The translations under genes and the position numbers were made by a program. DNA of 64,000 nucleotides from Balaenoptera acutorostrata (Eukaryota > Chordata > Mammalia > Artiodactyla > Balaenopteridae): positions 42,515,641-42,579,640 of the forward strand of contig NC_080074.1 of assembly GCF_949987535.1 (NCBI RefSeq). The letters run 5' to 3'. The notes beneath the pieces were generated by a model, which worked only from the letters and a program-made list of their open reading frames with translations, was not told where the DNA came from and did not search any database. Shown in pieces: positions 1 through 10,595 of this stretch (position 1 is its first letter; each line of letters starts with the position of its first letter).

Positions 1-455
1 CAGAATCTGTCATGCAAAGTGAAGTAAGTCAGAAAGAGAAAAATAAATACTGTATGCTAACACATGTATATGGAATCTAAAAAAAAAAAAAAAATGGTTC
101 TGAAGAACCCAGGGGCAGGACAGGAATAAAGACGCAGACATAGAGAATGGACTTGAGGGTACGGGGAGGGGGAAGGGTAAGCTGCGACAAAGTGAGAGAG
201 TGGCATGGACATATATACACTACCAAATGTAAAATAGATAGCTAGTGGGAAGCAGCCGCATAGCACAGGGAGATCAGCTCGGTGCTTTGTGAGCACCTAG
301 AGGGGTGGGATAGGGAGGGTGGGAGGAGACACAAGAGGGAGGAGATGTGGGGATATATGTATATGTATAGCTGATTCACTTTGTTATAAAGCGGAAACTA
401 ACACAGTATTGTAAAGCAATTATACTCCAATAAAGATGTTAAAAAAAAAAAAAAA
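1..455 (+). mobile_element. L1 3' end (ORF2 tail plus 3' UTR), cut by window edge
   Basis: The first 80 bases match the end of L1 ORF2 (SVMQSEVSQKEK-like reading) and are followed by the L1 3' UTR. That UTR has the segment ctagtgggaagcagccgc, the polyadenylation-like caataaagatgtt and an A tail ending at 455. The same UTR recurs at 35,155-35,525, which confirms it as one repeat family. The 5' part lies outside the window, so length and target-site duplication cannot be judged. Confidence 0.9.
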
Positions 456-979
456 GTAAGCACAAGAGTGCTAAGAGTTCAGCAAATCATCCTCAGTCAA
501 CCCCGGTAGGGGAGAGGTTGAGAAGTGGTTTATAAGCGACAGCAACTCTCAAGCTGGGTCTCAAAAAACAAGAAGAAGGTAGCCAAGGAAACCGCAGAGG
601 GGAAGTGATCAAGGGTATTCTCGGTACAGCAGCCAGCACAGCCCGTCACGAAGCCGCATGTTCTCATTGTGACTGGAGTAAACCCTGACAGAGTCCGTTC
701 TGTTAGGCTCAGGACTCATTCCATAGAAATCTTGGGTCTCAATTCCATTGCCTAATATGTTAGTTATCTTGTCAAGCTTTATCCACAAATTTGATAAGCA
801 TGTCTTCTTTTTTTTTTCCATCCAAGTCTCTGATAAAAAGGCTGCTTGTCCTATTACACAACTTGTATTTCTACTCTTCTCCAAAAGGCTATTGTGAGGG
901 ACCTTCCCAAATGTCTGCCTAAAAGTCAGACACTCTGTAACCACTGAGTTATCTTGATCAGTCAGACCAATAACTGTCA
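456..979. other. Intergenic, no recognised feature
   Basis: AT-rich single-copy-looking sequence. I see no gene or repeat signature in it. Confidence 0.5.
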
Positions 980-1106
980 AGAAAGGAAGGAAGGAAGGGA
1001 GGGAGGGAGGAAGGAAGGGAGGGAGGGAGAGAGGAAGGGAGGGAGGGAGAGAGGAAGGGAGGGAGGAAGGGAGGAAGGGAGGAAGGGAGGGAGGGAGGGA
1101 GGGAGA
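980..1106. repeat. (GGAA)n/(GGGA)n microsatellite
   Basis: About 125 bases of interrupted GGAA and GGGA units on the + strand. Long open frames here encode only Leu/Pro/Ser runs on the minus strand and are a by-product of the purine-only strand, not genes. Confidence 0.95.
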
Positions 1107-2605
1107 ATTGATTTGTGAAATATGCTGACTTCCAGTTGTTGCAAAATGCCTTCTAAACTGGCCAGAAGAATTAAACACAAGCTATTTAAAAGTCTTTAAC
1201 TCAGCCACAGGTACGGGTGAATTGACCAACCAATGTTGGGAACTAAAGATGTTTAGGAATCCTAATTTTTAGTATTGTGAATAATGAAGAAAGTTACACT
1301 AACTACCCACTTCCTTATTCCAGACCCTCGCCTCCAGCTGGCTCCCAGGTGGCCTCACAATTGAGGGATTTGCCCCACCCAGGGGGGTGAAATGTTAGTA
1401 AGCCCCCCAGACTAGGATGTGCTTGTATTGGATTCCTGTCAAGGGCCCTGTCCAGGGAAACCAAATGGGGCTGGGTAGGTATTAGGGCATCTCTCAACCA
1501 AGAAGACTGTGCCAGACAGAGGAGCCTCACCTTCTAACTGAGGAAGGGTCTTTCCATAGTGTTGCCACTGTACTCACCCACCACCATCACCACCCCAGCT
1601 TGAATTCCTGTCCATCAGGGCTGGGCCTGATCTTCACCAGTCCCTCTCCCTTTGGGTTCCGGGAAGCAAGGACTTCTCTTTTACTGGTCATTTACCCCTA
1701 AGACTCAGACAGAGAAATGGGAACTTAACCATCATCGAATGAATTGGTCCACGGTAGGAACCTTGAGGCCAATAGGCTAAGAAAAATAATCAAAATGTGC
1801 TAGTAACCTTTTAAAAGTCCAGATTTCCGTCTTCTCTTGGAAAGCTGTATACAGCAATAAAGGGCAGATGCTGAGTGGAATACACTGTATGTATTCATAC
1901 AGTGTAATACAATGGACATACAGGGCGCCCTTCCAAAAAGCCAGGCACTCTATAGTGCCCCACAATTCCAACAGGGCCTGCCTCATCCATGGGAGTTGCT
2001 GCCTGGCCCCAGCGGGCATTCCAGTCTGCTACCTTTGACTCAGAGACGCAAGTTTTCTTATTCTTTTAAATGACACCTTAGATAATGTGTCTTAGAGAAT
2101 CTTTCCTGGGGCAACAGGCTCGCTGTCCAACAGTTTGCAGAATGCACTTTCTTACCCTTTGTGAAAATTCAAAGGGAACCCTGGACATTAGGAATACAAA
2201 AAAAAAAAATGTAGTACAATAGCAAAAGGCTCTACTATGGAAACTGGGTCAAAGGAGTTAAGGATTTAAGGTAAAAAACAAACTACATTTATTTACTGAC
2301 CACTTACTACGGCAAGGGGGCTTGCTAAGTATTTTAACGTGCATTGTTTTCAATACTTCCCAAATTTTCCTAGTGTTTGTTTAGCTTCTAGACTCCTACC
2401 CTTGGAGATTGATTCACTGGGTCTGGGCTGAAGCTGGAAACAAGCACTCCTTGGGATTCCTATCATCAGGGAATTTGGTAAATACTACATTATCTTATTT
2501 AAGCTTACCGTAATTCTATAAGGCTGGTACTATCCCCAAAGGAAAACCACAATTAGGTTAACGCACACGGACACACTGCTGGTGAAATCAAGAGTTCACA
2601 TAGAT
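1107..2605. other. Intergenic, mostly unassigned
   Basis: No gene seen. Positions 2,285-2,350 and 2,480-2,600 have faint MIR-like wording, too decayed to call. A short perfect inverted repeat lies at 1,881-1,906. Confidence 0.4.
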
Positions 2606-2665
2606 GAGGGGTCCACAAACTATGGCCTGTGGGCCAATTCCAGCTCACTGCCTATTTTTCTTTGT
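2606..2665 (+). mobile_element. Fragment of a hAT-type DNA transposon
   Basis: The stretch cacaaactatggcctgtggg followed by ccaattccagctc resembles the terminal part of a common mammalian hAT (Charlie-like) element. It abuts the antisense L1 that follows. The fragment is short and the family is not assigned. Confidence 0.45.
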
Positions 2666-4482
2666 TTATTGTAGTAAAATATATATAACATAAAATTGAT
2701 CATTTTAACCATTTTTAAGTGTACAGTTCAGTGGCATTAAGTACATTCACATTGTTGTGTCACCATCACATTATCCATCTCCAGAATTGTTTCATCTTCC
2801 CAACGGAAACTGCATACCTGTTAAACAATAACTGCCCATTCTCCTATCCTCCCTCTCCCTGGTAACCACCATTTTATTTTCTGTCCCTATGAATCTGACT
2901 ACTTGAGGTACTTCGTATCAGTGGAATCATACAATATTTGCTCTTTTGTGACTGGCTTATCTCACTTAGCATGATGTCCTAAAGGTTCATTCATGTTATA
3001 GCATATGTCAGAATTTGCTCCCTTGGTAAGGATAACAATATTCCTCTGTATATATATGCCACATTTTTAAAAATCTATTCATCCGTCAGTGGACACTTGG
3101 ATTGCTTCCACCTTTTTGGCTGTTGTGAATACTGCTGCTACAAGGGTGTACAAATATCTGTTCAAGTCCCTGCTGCAGTTCTTTGGGGTAAATACCAAGA
3201 AGTGAAATTTCTGGATCATATGGTAATTCTATTTTTGATTTTTTGAGAAACTGCCACAGTGGCTGCAACATTTTATGTTCCCAACAGCAATACACAAGGG
3301 TTCCAATTTCGTCACAGCCCCACCAACGCTTGTTATTTTCTGCATTTTTGATAATGGCCATCCTAATGGGTGTGAAGTGGAATCTTACTGTGATTTTGCT
3401 TTGCATTTCTATAATTATTAGTCATGTTGAGCATCTTCCATGTGTGTATAGGTTATTTGTATATCTTATTTGGAGAAATGCCTACTCAAGTCATTTGTCT
3501 ATTTCTTAATTGGGCTGTTTGCTTTTTGTTGTTGAGTTGTAATAGTGTTTCATATATTCTGAATATCAATGTTTTATCAGATATATGATTTGCAAATATT
3601 CTGTGGGTTGGTTGCATTTTCACTCTGTTGATACAGTCCTTTGATGTGCAAAAGTCTTTAATTTTGATGAAGTCCAATTTATCTATTTTCTCTTTTGTTG
3701 CCTGTGCTTTTTGGTGTCATATTTAAGAAATTATTGCCAAATCCAAAGTCATGAAGCTTTTCTTCTATGCCTTCTTCAAAGCATTTTAAAGTTTTGGGTC
3801 TTATGGGTCTTTGACTCATTTTGTGTTCATGTTTACGGTATAATGGTATAAGGTCCAACTTCATTCTTTTGCATATAGATATCCACTTTTCCCAGCACAT
3901 TTGTTGAAAAGACGGTCCTTTCTCCATTGAATGGTCTTGGCACCCTTGTCAAAAATCATTTGACCATTTAAGCAAGAGCTTATTTCTGGCTCTCTATTCT
4001 ATTCCATTGGTTTACATGTCCACACTATGCTAGTACCACACTATTTTTACCTTAGCTATGTAGTCAGTTTTTTGTTTTTTGTTTTTTTTTTTTATAAATT
4101 TATTTATTTATTTTTGGCTGTGTTGGGTCTTGGCTTCTGTGCGAGGGCTTTCTCCAGTTGCAGCGAGCGGGGGCCACTCTTCATCGCGGTGCGCCGGCCT
4201 CTCACTAACGCGGCCTCTCCCGCTGCGGAGCACAGGCTCCAGACGCGCAGGCCCAGCAGCTGTGGCTCACGGGCCCAGCCGCTCCGCAGCACGCGGGATC
4301 CTCCCAGACCAGGGCTCGAACCCGTGTCCCCTGCATTGGCAGGCAGACTCTCAACCACTGCGCCACCAGGGAAGCCCTGTAGTCAGTTTTGAGACCAGGA
4401 AGTGTGAGATCTCCAACTTTGTTCTTCTTCAAGATTGTTTTGGCTATTTGGGGTCCTTTGAGACTCCATATGAATTTTAAGA
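2666..4482 (-). mobile_element. Old L1 (L1M-type) 3' half, antisense, interrupted by a SINE
   Basis: Read on the minus strand this is the ORF2 C-terminus followed by a 3' UTR. The minus frame at 3,086-3,406 contains L1 ORF2 wording such as IRMAIIKNAENNKRWW and KIELPYDPEISLLGIYPK. More ORF2 remnants lie at 3,486-3,927. Stops and frameshifts abound, so it is not functional. A CHR SINE at 4,072-4,377 splits it, and L1 sequence resumes after 4,390. It is older than the SINE. Confidence 0.88.
4072..4377 (-). mobile_element. CHR-type tRNA-derived SINE
   Basis: On the minus strand it starts ggcttccctggtggcgcag, carries the tRNA-like B-box ggttcgagccc, and ends in an AAATA-rich tail (seen as TTTATTTATT). 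It is flanked by a 13-bp direct repeat tgtagtcagtttt (4,059-4,071 and 4,378-4,390), the signature of L1-mediated insertion, inside the older antisense L1. Confidence 0.97.
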
Positions 4483-5079
4483 TAAAATGATGTTCTTAGA
4501 ACTTAATGTATGACCAAGTCCTTGCTGAGTCAGAATAATCAGCTCTTTATTTTTTCCCAAATTCTAATAACTCATACTGATACCCTATCTCCAGAGGAAT
4601 TTGTTTGTATAAAATTGCAATTTATGTATCAAATTCTTTCAAAGTCTGCTACATACCAATTAAAGGTTTTTCTTTAAATTCACTGTTTCCCTCGCAATCC
4701 AGTAGCATGTATTATTTAATATTCAAATGTTTCCAAGATATGACTTCCTAGTGAAAAAAAAAAGAAATCCATTATCTGAATTTTTAAAGAAGTTTGCCAT
4801 TACCTTTATAAGCATTAGCAGCTATTGATATATATCATGCTAAACCAAAATATAATTTCCATAAATAGCTCTTGTTTATATACCAACCAACCCCAGGAAA
4901 TATCTAGACCTTTCCAGATGCAGGGGAAATATCTAGACCTTTCCAGATGCAGTCTCAAAGCAACAGAGGGCAATAGGTATTATCATCACTCCCAGCCTTC
5001 TCCATCTCAATAATGGCACACTTCAGTCCACCAGTTACTTAAACCATAAACTTGGGAATCATCCTTGACAGCTCTTTTA
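4483..5079. other. Intergenic with a 29-bp tandem duplication
   Basis: AT-rich, no gene. At 4,896-4,953 a 29-bp unit starting ggaaatatctagacctttcc occurs twice in tandem. Confidence 0.6.
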
Positions 5080-5845
5080 CCTTCATCCCCACATTCAATT
5101 TATTAATGAGTTTTGTCCATTCTGCCTTTATAATACATCCTGGGTCCTTCCCCTTCTCTCCATTTACACTGTGAACCCTAAAGGAAAGTCCACCACCATT
5201 GATGTCAATTGGACAATGTATTTAGTGTCTTAATTGGTCTCCCTTCAATCCATTCTCCACACAGCAGCCTGAAGCCTCATGTCCCTCCTCATCTAAAACT
5301 CAATGGCTTCCCACATCACTTACAATAAAACCCAATCCCCTGAACATGACTGAGGTTTGAGAGGCCCTGAACTGATCTAAGCCTCTCAAACCTCGGCCCA
5401 GCCTATGACCACTCCCCTCTTGTTTCTTAAGCTACAACCACGTCAGCTTCCTCTAGGTTCCCTCAAACATACCACATCCTTTCTCACCAAGGCCTCTATA
5501 GGTGTTGGGTCCTTGTCCTGGCACAGCCTTCCTCCTTTCTTCTCTTGAAACTGGCCATCTCCTACTCAGCCTTCAAGTCTCTGCTCAAATGTCACTTCCC
5601 CAGAGAGACTTTTCTAACCAGCAAACCTAAGATTGGTTTGCCATCAGCCCCCTGGTTCTCCCTCATAGCATCCTGCTATTTTCCTCCAAAATCTTTCACA
5701 ATCTGATATTGTATTTTTGTTTACTTCTTTCTCTCCCGTTATATAAATTCTAATAAGGCGAAGACTGTTTCTGATTTCATCACTTTATAACCATGCCAAT
5801 TACACTGTAGGCCCTCATTAAAAAATTATTGAATGAATGAAAGGA
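5080..5845 (+). mobile_element. L2 LINE 3' portion
   Basis: The pyrimidine-rich text follows the L2 3' end in order: aatggcttcccacatcactt, ctcaaatgtcacttcccc with agagagacttttctaacc, then tattgaatgaatgaa at the end. It is heavily mutated and non-coding. It contains a 14-bp perfect hairpin at 5,352-5,394. Confidence 0.8.
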
Positions 5846-6809
5846 CAACTGAAAAAACTGAGGCTCGAAAATATACGCTATTTGTTCAAGGTAAGAGTTA
5901 AATAATTTTCTAAGCCAGAAATAGAACCATTATTCCCTCTGTCTTCATATAGCACTGGAGCCATTGTATCATACTCTTCCTAAAGGAGTATAAAGTATTG
6001 CTTTTCTCGTAATACACGGAGTGTAACTGTAAAAACTAAAGACTTTCAGAATCCAAAACCCTAATTCCAAAGCTGCTGCATTCCATGACTAATGAGAACC
6101 ATATACCACCATTACTATAGATTCAACTATTTTGAATGTGACTATTACTTCTTAATCAGTAATTATTCACAGCTATTTTCAAACTGTAAACTGTCTAGAG
6201 AATAGTTGCCACTTCAATGTATGTTTCACTGATGCATAACATCACTATGATGCCTTATTTTACTGTTAAATTAAAAATAATGAACATTCTAATGAGGATG
6301 TTAACATGAGCAACTTTCATCATAATATCATAAACATTTGTTCTGATGACTCTGTGTATTGTGGTTCATTTGTACCTACTAGCCTTCTAGTTCCCTCTTT
6401 GTGTTTAAATTTGAGAAATTCTGAAAATGAGTTTTATAAGTTATACCAGAAATGTCAAAGATTGCACGCTAAATTGGTTTGAATCGAAGTTTTTCTATTT
6501 TATATCACTTATTAATCACAGACTGTACAACTTGGAAGAACTAAAAGTCATAATGCTTGCAAGAAGTCATAAAAACGTCTAATAAGCATTTGAATTCAAC
6601 AGAGTTCTTTGATTTCTAATTTTATAGAATTTCTTTGAAACTCTTCTCAGAATTGATTACTTTACCATATTCAGTCTATAAGGAACATTCCGACTTAATT
6701 CTGACTATTCTTATAATCTCCAGATGTGTATCTATCCCTGTTATAATCATTGTTTTACAGTGATGCATACGTGATCTCTTATTATACATGAACTCTTGTT
6801 CTCCCCTAT
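5846..6809. other. Intergenic, no recognised repeat
   Basis: About 1 kb of AT-rich sequence without any repeat I recognise and with no long open frame. It could be ancient unique sequence or hold a conserved non-coding element. I cannot tell without alignments. Confidence 0.4.
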
Positions 6810-6965
6810 TCTTATATATTTTGTCCATCTTCCTCATTAGATCATAACCCTCTTGGGATGGAAATCACGTCTACACTTATTTTCTTTGAAACTTTCCACC
6901 CAGCCTTGCAAAAACACTCTGCCCGTTGTAGCTACTTAATAAACATTGGCTCATTGCCTGAAGGA
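6810..6965 (+). mobile_element. L2 LINE 3' end fragment
   Basis: Contains the L2-like order of an upstream pyrimidine tract, a ggatggaaatcacg-type segment, and gctacttaataaacattggc near the end. Confidence 0.55.
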
Positions 6966-7364
6966 AGCAATTGACAATCCAGTCATAAAGAACTCACAGT
7001 GGTGCATAAATTTATCAATTTAATTTTTTATGTTCCTGTGAGAGGTGATGTACCAAAATATTTTCTAATCTTAGCTGAGATCGACTCTGGCAACCAGACA
7101 AGAAAAGGAATAAAGTGTCACTTATTGATACATTCAGTGCTGGCTAATTTTGTGATAGCAGCTTTTCAGTGTGTAAAAGTTAAACTTGCATAAAAGAATG
7201 TGTTTGTTGGTGTGGCGTTCTTTAATGTGCTCCTTTTCTTACTGCCAAGATTTGTAATATATGATATCAACTTGGGAGACATATTAACAATCATACTTCC
7301 CTAAGAAAAGAAAAACATTCCCTAAGATACTACAAAAATGCAAAACAGTATGTTGCATTTGTTG
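6966..7364. other. Intergenic, no recognised feature
   Basis: AT-rich. A chance 64-codon frame at 6,999-7,193 has no family resemblance. Confidence 0.4.
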
Positions 7365-7585
7365 GAGGGAGAGTGGGCTTTGAATCTGGCTTTCCTGGGT
7401 TTAGATCTTGGTTCTTCCACTTACTCATTATGTGACCTTGCATGGGTCACTTATCCTACCAGAGTCTTGGTTAATTCAACTGTAAAAAAAAAAAAAATTT
7501 AAAAATCTACCACATAGTGTTGTTAGGAGGATTAAACGAGTTAGAACCTGTAAAATGTCAAGCACTGCCAGTGTGAGCCAATGCC
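7365..7585 (+). mobile_element. MIR SINE
   Basis: Shows the MIR core in order: ctgggtttagatcttggttc, cttactcattatgtgacctt, a ggattaaacgagttag segment and gtcaagcactgcc. An A-run splits it at 7,483-7,495. Confidence 0.85.
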
Positions 7586-7821
7586 TAGCTAATATTTTTA
7601 CTACATTTTCTTCCACAATAGCTTCCCTTTTGTTACAGATATTGGTTGCTAGAAGGAGAGCTGGTGAGGGGAAGAAATTATGTAATCTTTTCAGTGATCA
7701 GATCATTGCTGTAACAGGTGGCAATATTCCCCACACCAAATTCTCCCCTGCCCCTATTCCATCTCCTCACTACAAGCAAGATTCATCAGCAACAGCCGTC
7801 TCTTTAAAAACTCAAACTGTA

Positions 7822-8166
7822 GGGCTTCCCTGGTGGCGCAGTGGCTGAGAATCTGCCTGCCGATGCAAGGGACACAGGTTCGAGCCCTGGTCTGGGAAGA
7901 TATCACATGCCGCGGAGCAACTAGGCCCGTGAGCCACAACTACTGAGCCTGCATGTCTGGAGCCTGGGCTCCACAACAAGAGAGGCTGCGACAGTGAGAG
8001 GCCCGCGCACCGCGATGAAGAGTGGCCCCCGCTTGCCGCAACTGGAGAAAGCCCTCGCACAGAAACGAAGACCCAACACAGCCAAAAATAAATAAATAAT
8101 AATTTTTAAAAAAAAACAAAAAAAACTCACACTATTTAAAAAAAAAAAAAAGAAAGAAAAAAAAAA
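7822..8166 (+). mobile_element. CHR-type SINE with long A-rich tail
   Basis: Full-length head and body followed by an irregular A-rich tail of about 75 bases that includes a short non-A word (ctcacactattt). The outer direct repeat tcaaactgta (7,812-7,821 and 8,167-8,176), extended by flanking A residues, marks the insertion ends. Confidence 0.95.
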
Positions 8167-8312
8167 TCAAACTGTAACTGTAGTGTGCCCTGTACAACAT
8201 TTATTTGCATAGTTTTCCTCTCTTTTCTCATAATACTTTCATTCTAAAATAGAAGATAAGGTTATGGCAACATCTGGGGGCTGCCCACCAAAATGTTCAA
8301 TAATCATTAAGA

Positions 8313-8640
8313 GGGCTTCCCTGGAGGCGCAGTGGTTGAGAATCTGCCTGCCAATGCAGGGGACACGGGTTCGAGCCCTGGTCTGGGAAGATCCCACATG
8401 CCGCGGAGCAACTAGGCCCGTGAGCCACAATTACTGAGCCTCCGTGTCTGGAGCCTGTGCTCCGCAACAAGAGAGGCCGCGATAGTGAGAGGCCCGCGCA
8501 CCACGATGAGGAGTGGCCCCCACTTGCCACAACTAGAGAAAGCCCTCGCACAGAAACGAAGACCCAACACAGCCAAAAATAAATAAATAAATAAATTATT
8601 ATTTTTTTAAAAGTGGTCTTATAAAACCATATTAAAAAAA
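8313..8640 (+). mobile_element. CHR-type SINE with non-SINE word in its tail
   Basis: Lies about 150 bases from the previous copy in the same orientation. The target duplication is aatcattaagag (8,302-8,313 and 8,641-8,652). Between the AAATA tail and the duplication lies about 30 bases of unrelated sequence containing gtggtcttataaaacc. Confidence 0.95.
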
Positions 8641-8652
8641 AATCATTAAGAG

Positions 8653-9049
8653 ACTCATCAGTCTCAAGTCTAATCAAATGCCCCCCAGCATTCTCTCCCT
8701 ACTGCAGCCCAGACCTCAAACATGTCACCAGAAGTCTTATCTTACAGTTAGCTTTGGTGCTGTCTTTCCATGCTAGAGGACGTTCTGGCACTTCCCATTC
8801 CCTAAAGTTAATATCCTTACCTTGGCTGCCATGGCCTTCCAGTCTGACACACTCTGCCCTCCACTCTTTTCTCTCAATACATCTTGTCATGAGGTCAAAG
8901 AGAGTTATTGATCAGTGTTGAACACGCCCTAAACTACATGCCTTAATTATTATCGTTCTTTCCACCTGATATGCCCACTTGCCACTTATAACTATTAAAC
9001 TTATCCTTTCTGTAAAATACAAATAACATTTCTTACTTTCTCTGGCTTA
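8653..9049. other. Intergenic, no recognised feature
   Basis: Pyrimidine-rich text that may be decayed L2, but it is not diagnostic. Confidence 0.35.
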
Positions 9050-9365
9050 ACCTACCTGAAACTCCCTCTTATCTCATCTTTATTACCTAAGCACCTACTC
9101 ACCACTTGAATTCCAAATGCTATTTCCTCCTTGAAGTCCCCTAAGGCTGAATCCCTACCTCCCTAACCTCAGGTAGAACTGATCACTGCACCAAATTTTC
9201 TGCCATATCTTCCCCTCATAGTCTGTCTCGATCACACTTTGCTGGTCTCACTTATTCACACCGCCCCCATCAAAATCCAGGTCTCTGAAGGGAAGGCACT
9301 GCATGCCCAGCACACGCCACCAATTCTTCCACTTATTGTCCGTAAATGTATTTGCTGAATGAATA
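9050..9365 (+). mobile_element. L2 LINE 3' fragment
   Basis: The ordered motifs gctatttcctccttgaagtc, cttattcacaccgccccc, ggtctctgaagggaaggcac and gtatttgctgaatgaataaa match the L2 3' end. Confidence 0.7.
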
Positions 9366-9429
9366 AACCCCTCCATGAGGCCTGCACTATTCTCCCCCAG
9401 ATCCTAGTCAATAAATCTTTTTTTTTTTT

Positions 9430-9640
9430 TAATTTCCTGTGGCGCCACGGCACTCTGTACCTCTCTGATTGGACTAACCTAACCACACTGCTGCTTGCTG
9501 TGTGGTTATGTGTGTACTTGTCTTTTCCTCCCTGCAAGACAGTGAGCTCCTTGAAGGCAAGAACGGGGTTTTTCCAAGGAGGGGCTTGTGCCTACCACTG
9601 TTTCTCACACAGTAGTGCTTAGTGGGTATGAGCAGTTTTG
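9430..9640 (+). mobile_element. Second L2 LINE 3' fragment
   Basis: Contains cctccctgcaagacagtgag and ctccttgaaggcaagaacgg, followed by a cacagtagtgcttagtggg ending, as in the L2 tail. It follows another L2 piece closely. Confidence 0.6.
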
Positions 9641-9750
9641 TGACTTTTTAAACTATGTGAGACAGGCCATCAGAAGTGGGGTTCATGATCACACTCTGAA
9701 GAGAAGATACTACCATTCACAGAAGTTAGCACCACCTAAATCTAATTTTT

Positions 9751-10049
9751 TTTAATATAAATTTATTTATCTATTTTTGGCTGCGTTGGGTCTTCGTTGC
9801 GGTGCGCGGGCTTCTCATTGCGGTGGCTTCTCTTGTTGCGGAGCACCGGCTCCAGGCACGCGGGCTTCAGTAGTTATGACACGTGGGCTCAGTAGCTGTG
9901 GCTCACAGGCTCTAGAGTGCAGGCTCGGTAGTTGTGGCGCACGGGCTTAGTTGCTCCGCGGCATGTGGGAATCTTCCCGGACCAGGGATCGAACCCGTGT
10001 TCCCTGCATTGGCAGGTGGATTCTTAACCACTGTGCCACCAGGGAAGTC
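9751..10049 (-). mobile_element. CHR-type SINE (variant with repeated cagtagttgtggc motif)
   Basis: Minus orientation. The target duplication cctaaatctaattttt is exact over 16 bp (9,735-9,750 and 10,050-10,065). Its body differs from most other copies here: the right half carries several tagttgtggc-type repeats, so it belongs to an older or different CHR subfamily, shared with 23,506, 24,937, 46,549 and 62,613. Confidence 0.96.
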
Positions 10050-10065
10050 CCTAAATCTAATTTTT

Positions 10066-10424
10066 AAATCCCTAAAATAAGACAGGTCCACCAAAACTCT
10101 CTAGTCCAGGAGTTAGAAACTGGCTGGTAGTGAGAGAATGATACACTTCGGTGTAAAATAATAGAGAGTAATAGTGACTAGGACAAACCTGATAAGAGTT
10201 TTTGACCACTGTCAAACATTGGTGCCAAATCTTCCAATTTTTCAAAAGAAGTGCCGAACATGTATTTTATATAATATCTCCCAAAATTTTAAATGTTGGA
10301 AACCAACTCATTTAAAAAGAATCAAAAACACTGTGCAAGCCAAACTAAACACATTTGTGGGTCAAATGAGGCCTGTAGGCTGTCAGTTTTTTTATCCTCT
10401 CTTCTGTATTGATTATAATACTTC
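10066..10424. other. Intergenic, possibly decayed DNA transposon
   Basis: The word gtgggtcaaatgaggcctgt near 10,360 resembles hAT element text. The rest is unassigned. Confidence 0.3.
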
Positions 10425-10595
10425 CTAGTTGTTGAGGGCTTACTTTGAGCAAACCCTGCACTAAGAATTTTGCATTAATTATATGAGTAAATGGGCATTC
10501 CTATGATCTGAGTACCACTGATCTGGGTAACATTAAGATACCTACTTCTCAGATGAAGAAACTGAGACACTGGGAGTTTAAGTTACACACATCAG
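10425..10595 (-). mobile_element. MIR-like SINE, antisense
   Basis: Contains gcttactttgagcaaaccct and agatgaagaaactgagacac, the usual antisense MIR landmarks, at the expected spacing. Confidence 0.7.

Noticed and set aside
609..1180. Leu/Pro/Ser-rich frames of 67 and 189 codons
   Set aside because: Encoded by the GGAA/GGGA microsatellite on its pyrimidine strand.
7822..7900. tRNA-like A and B boxes (also in every other CHR copy)
   Set aside because: These are internal Pol III promoter remnants of a tRNA-derived SINE. There is no cloverleaf or mature tRNA gene.
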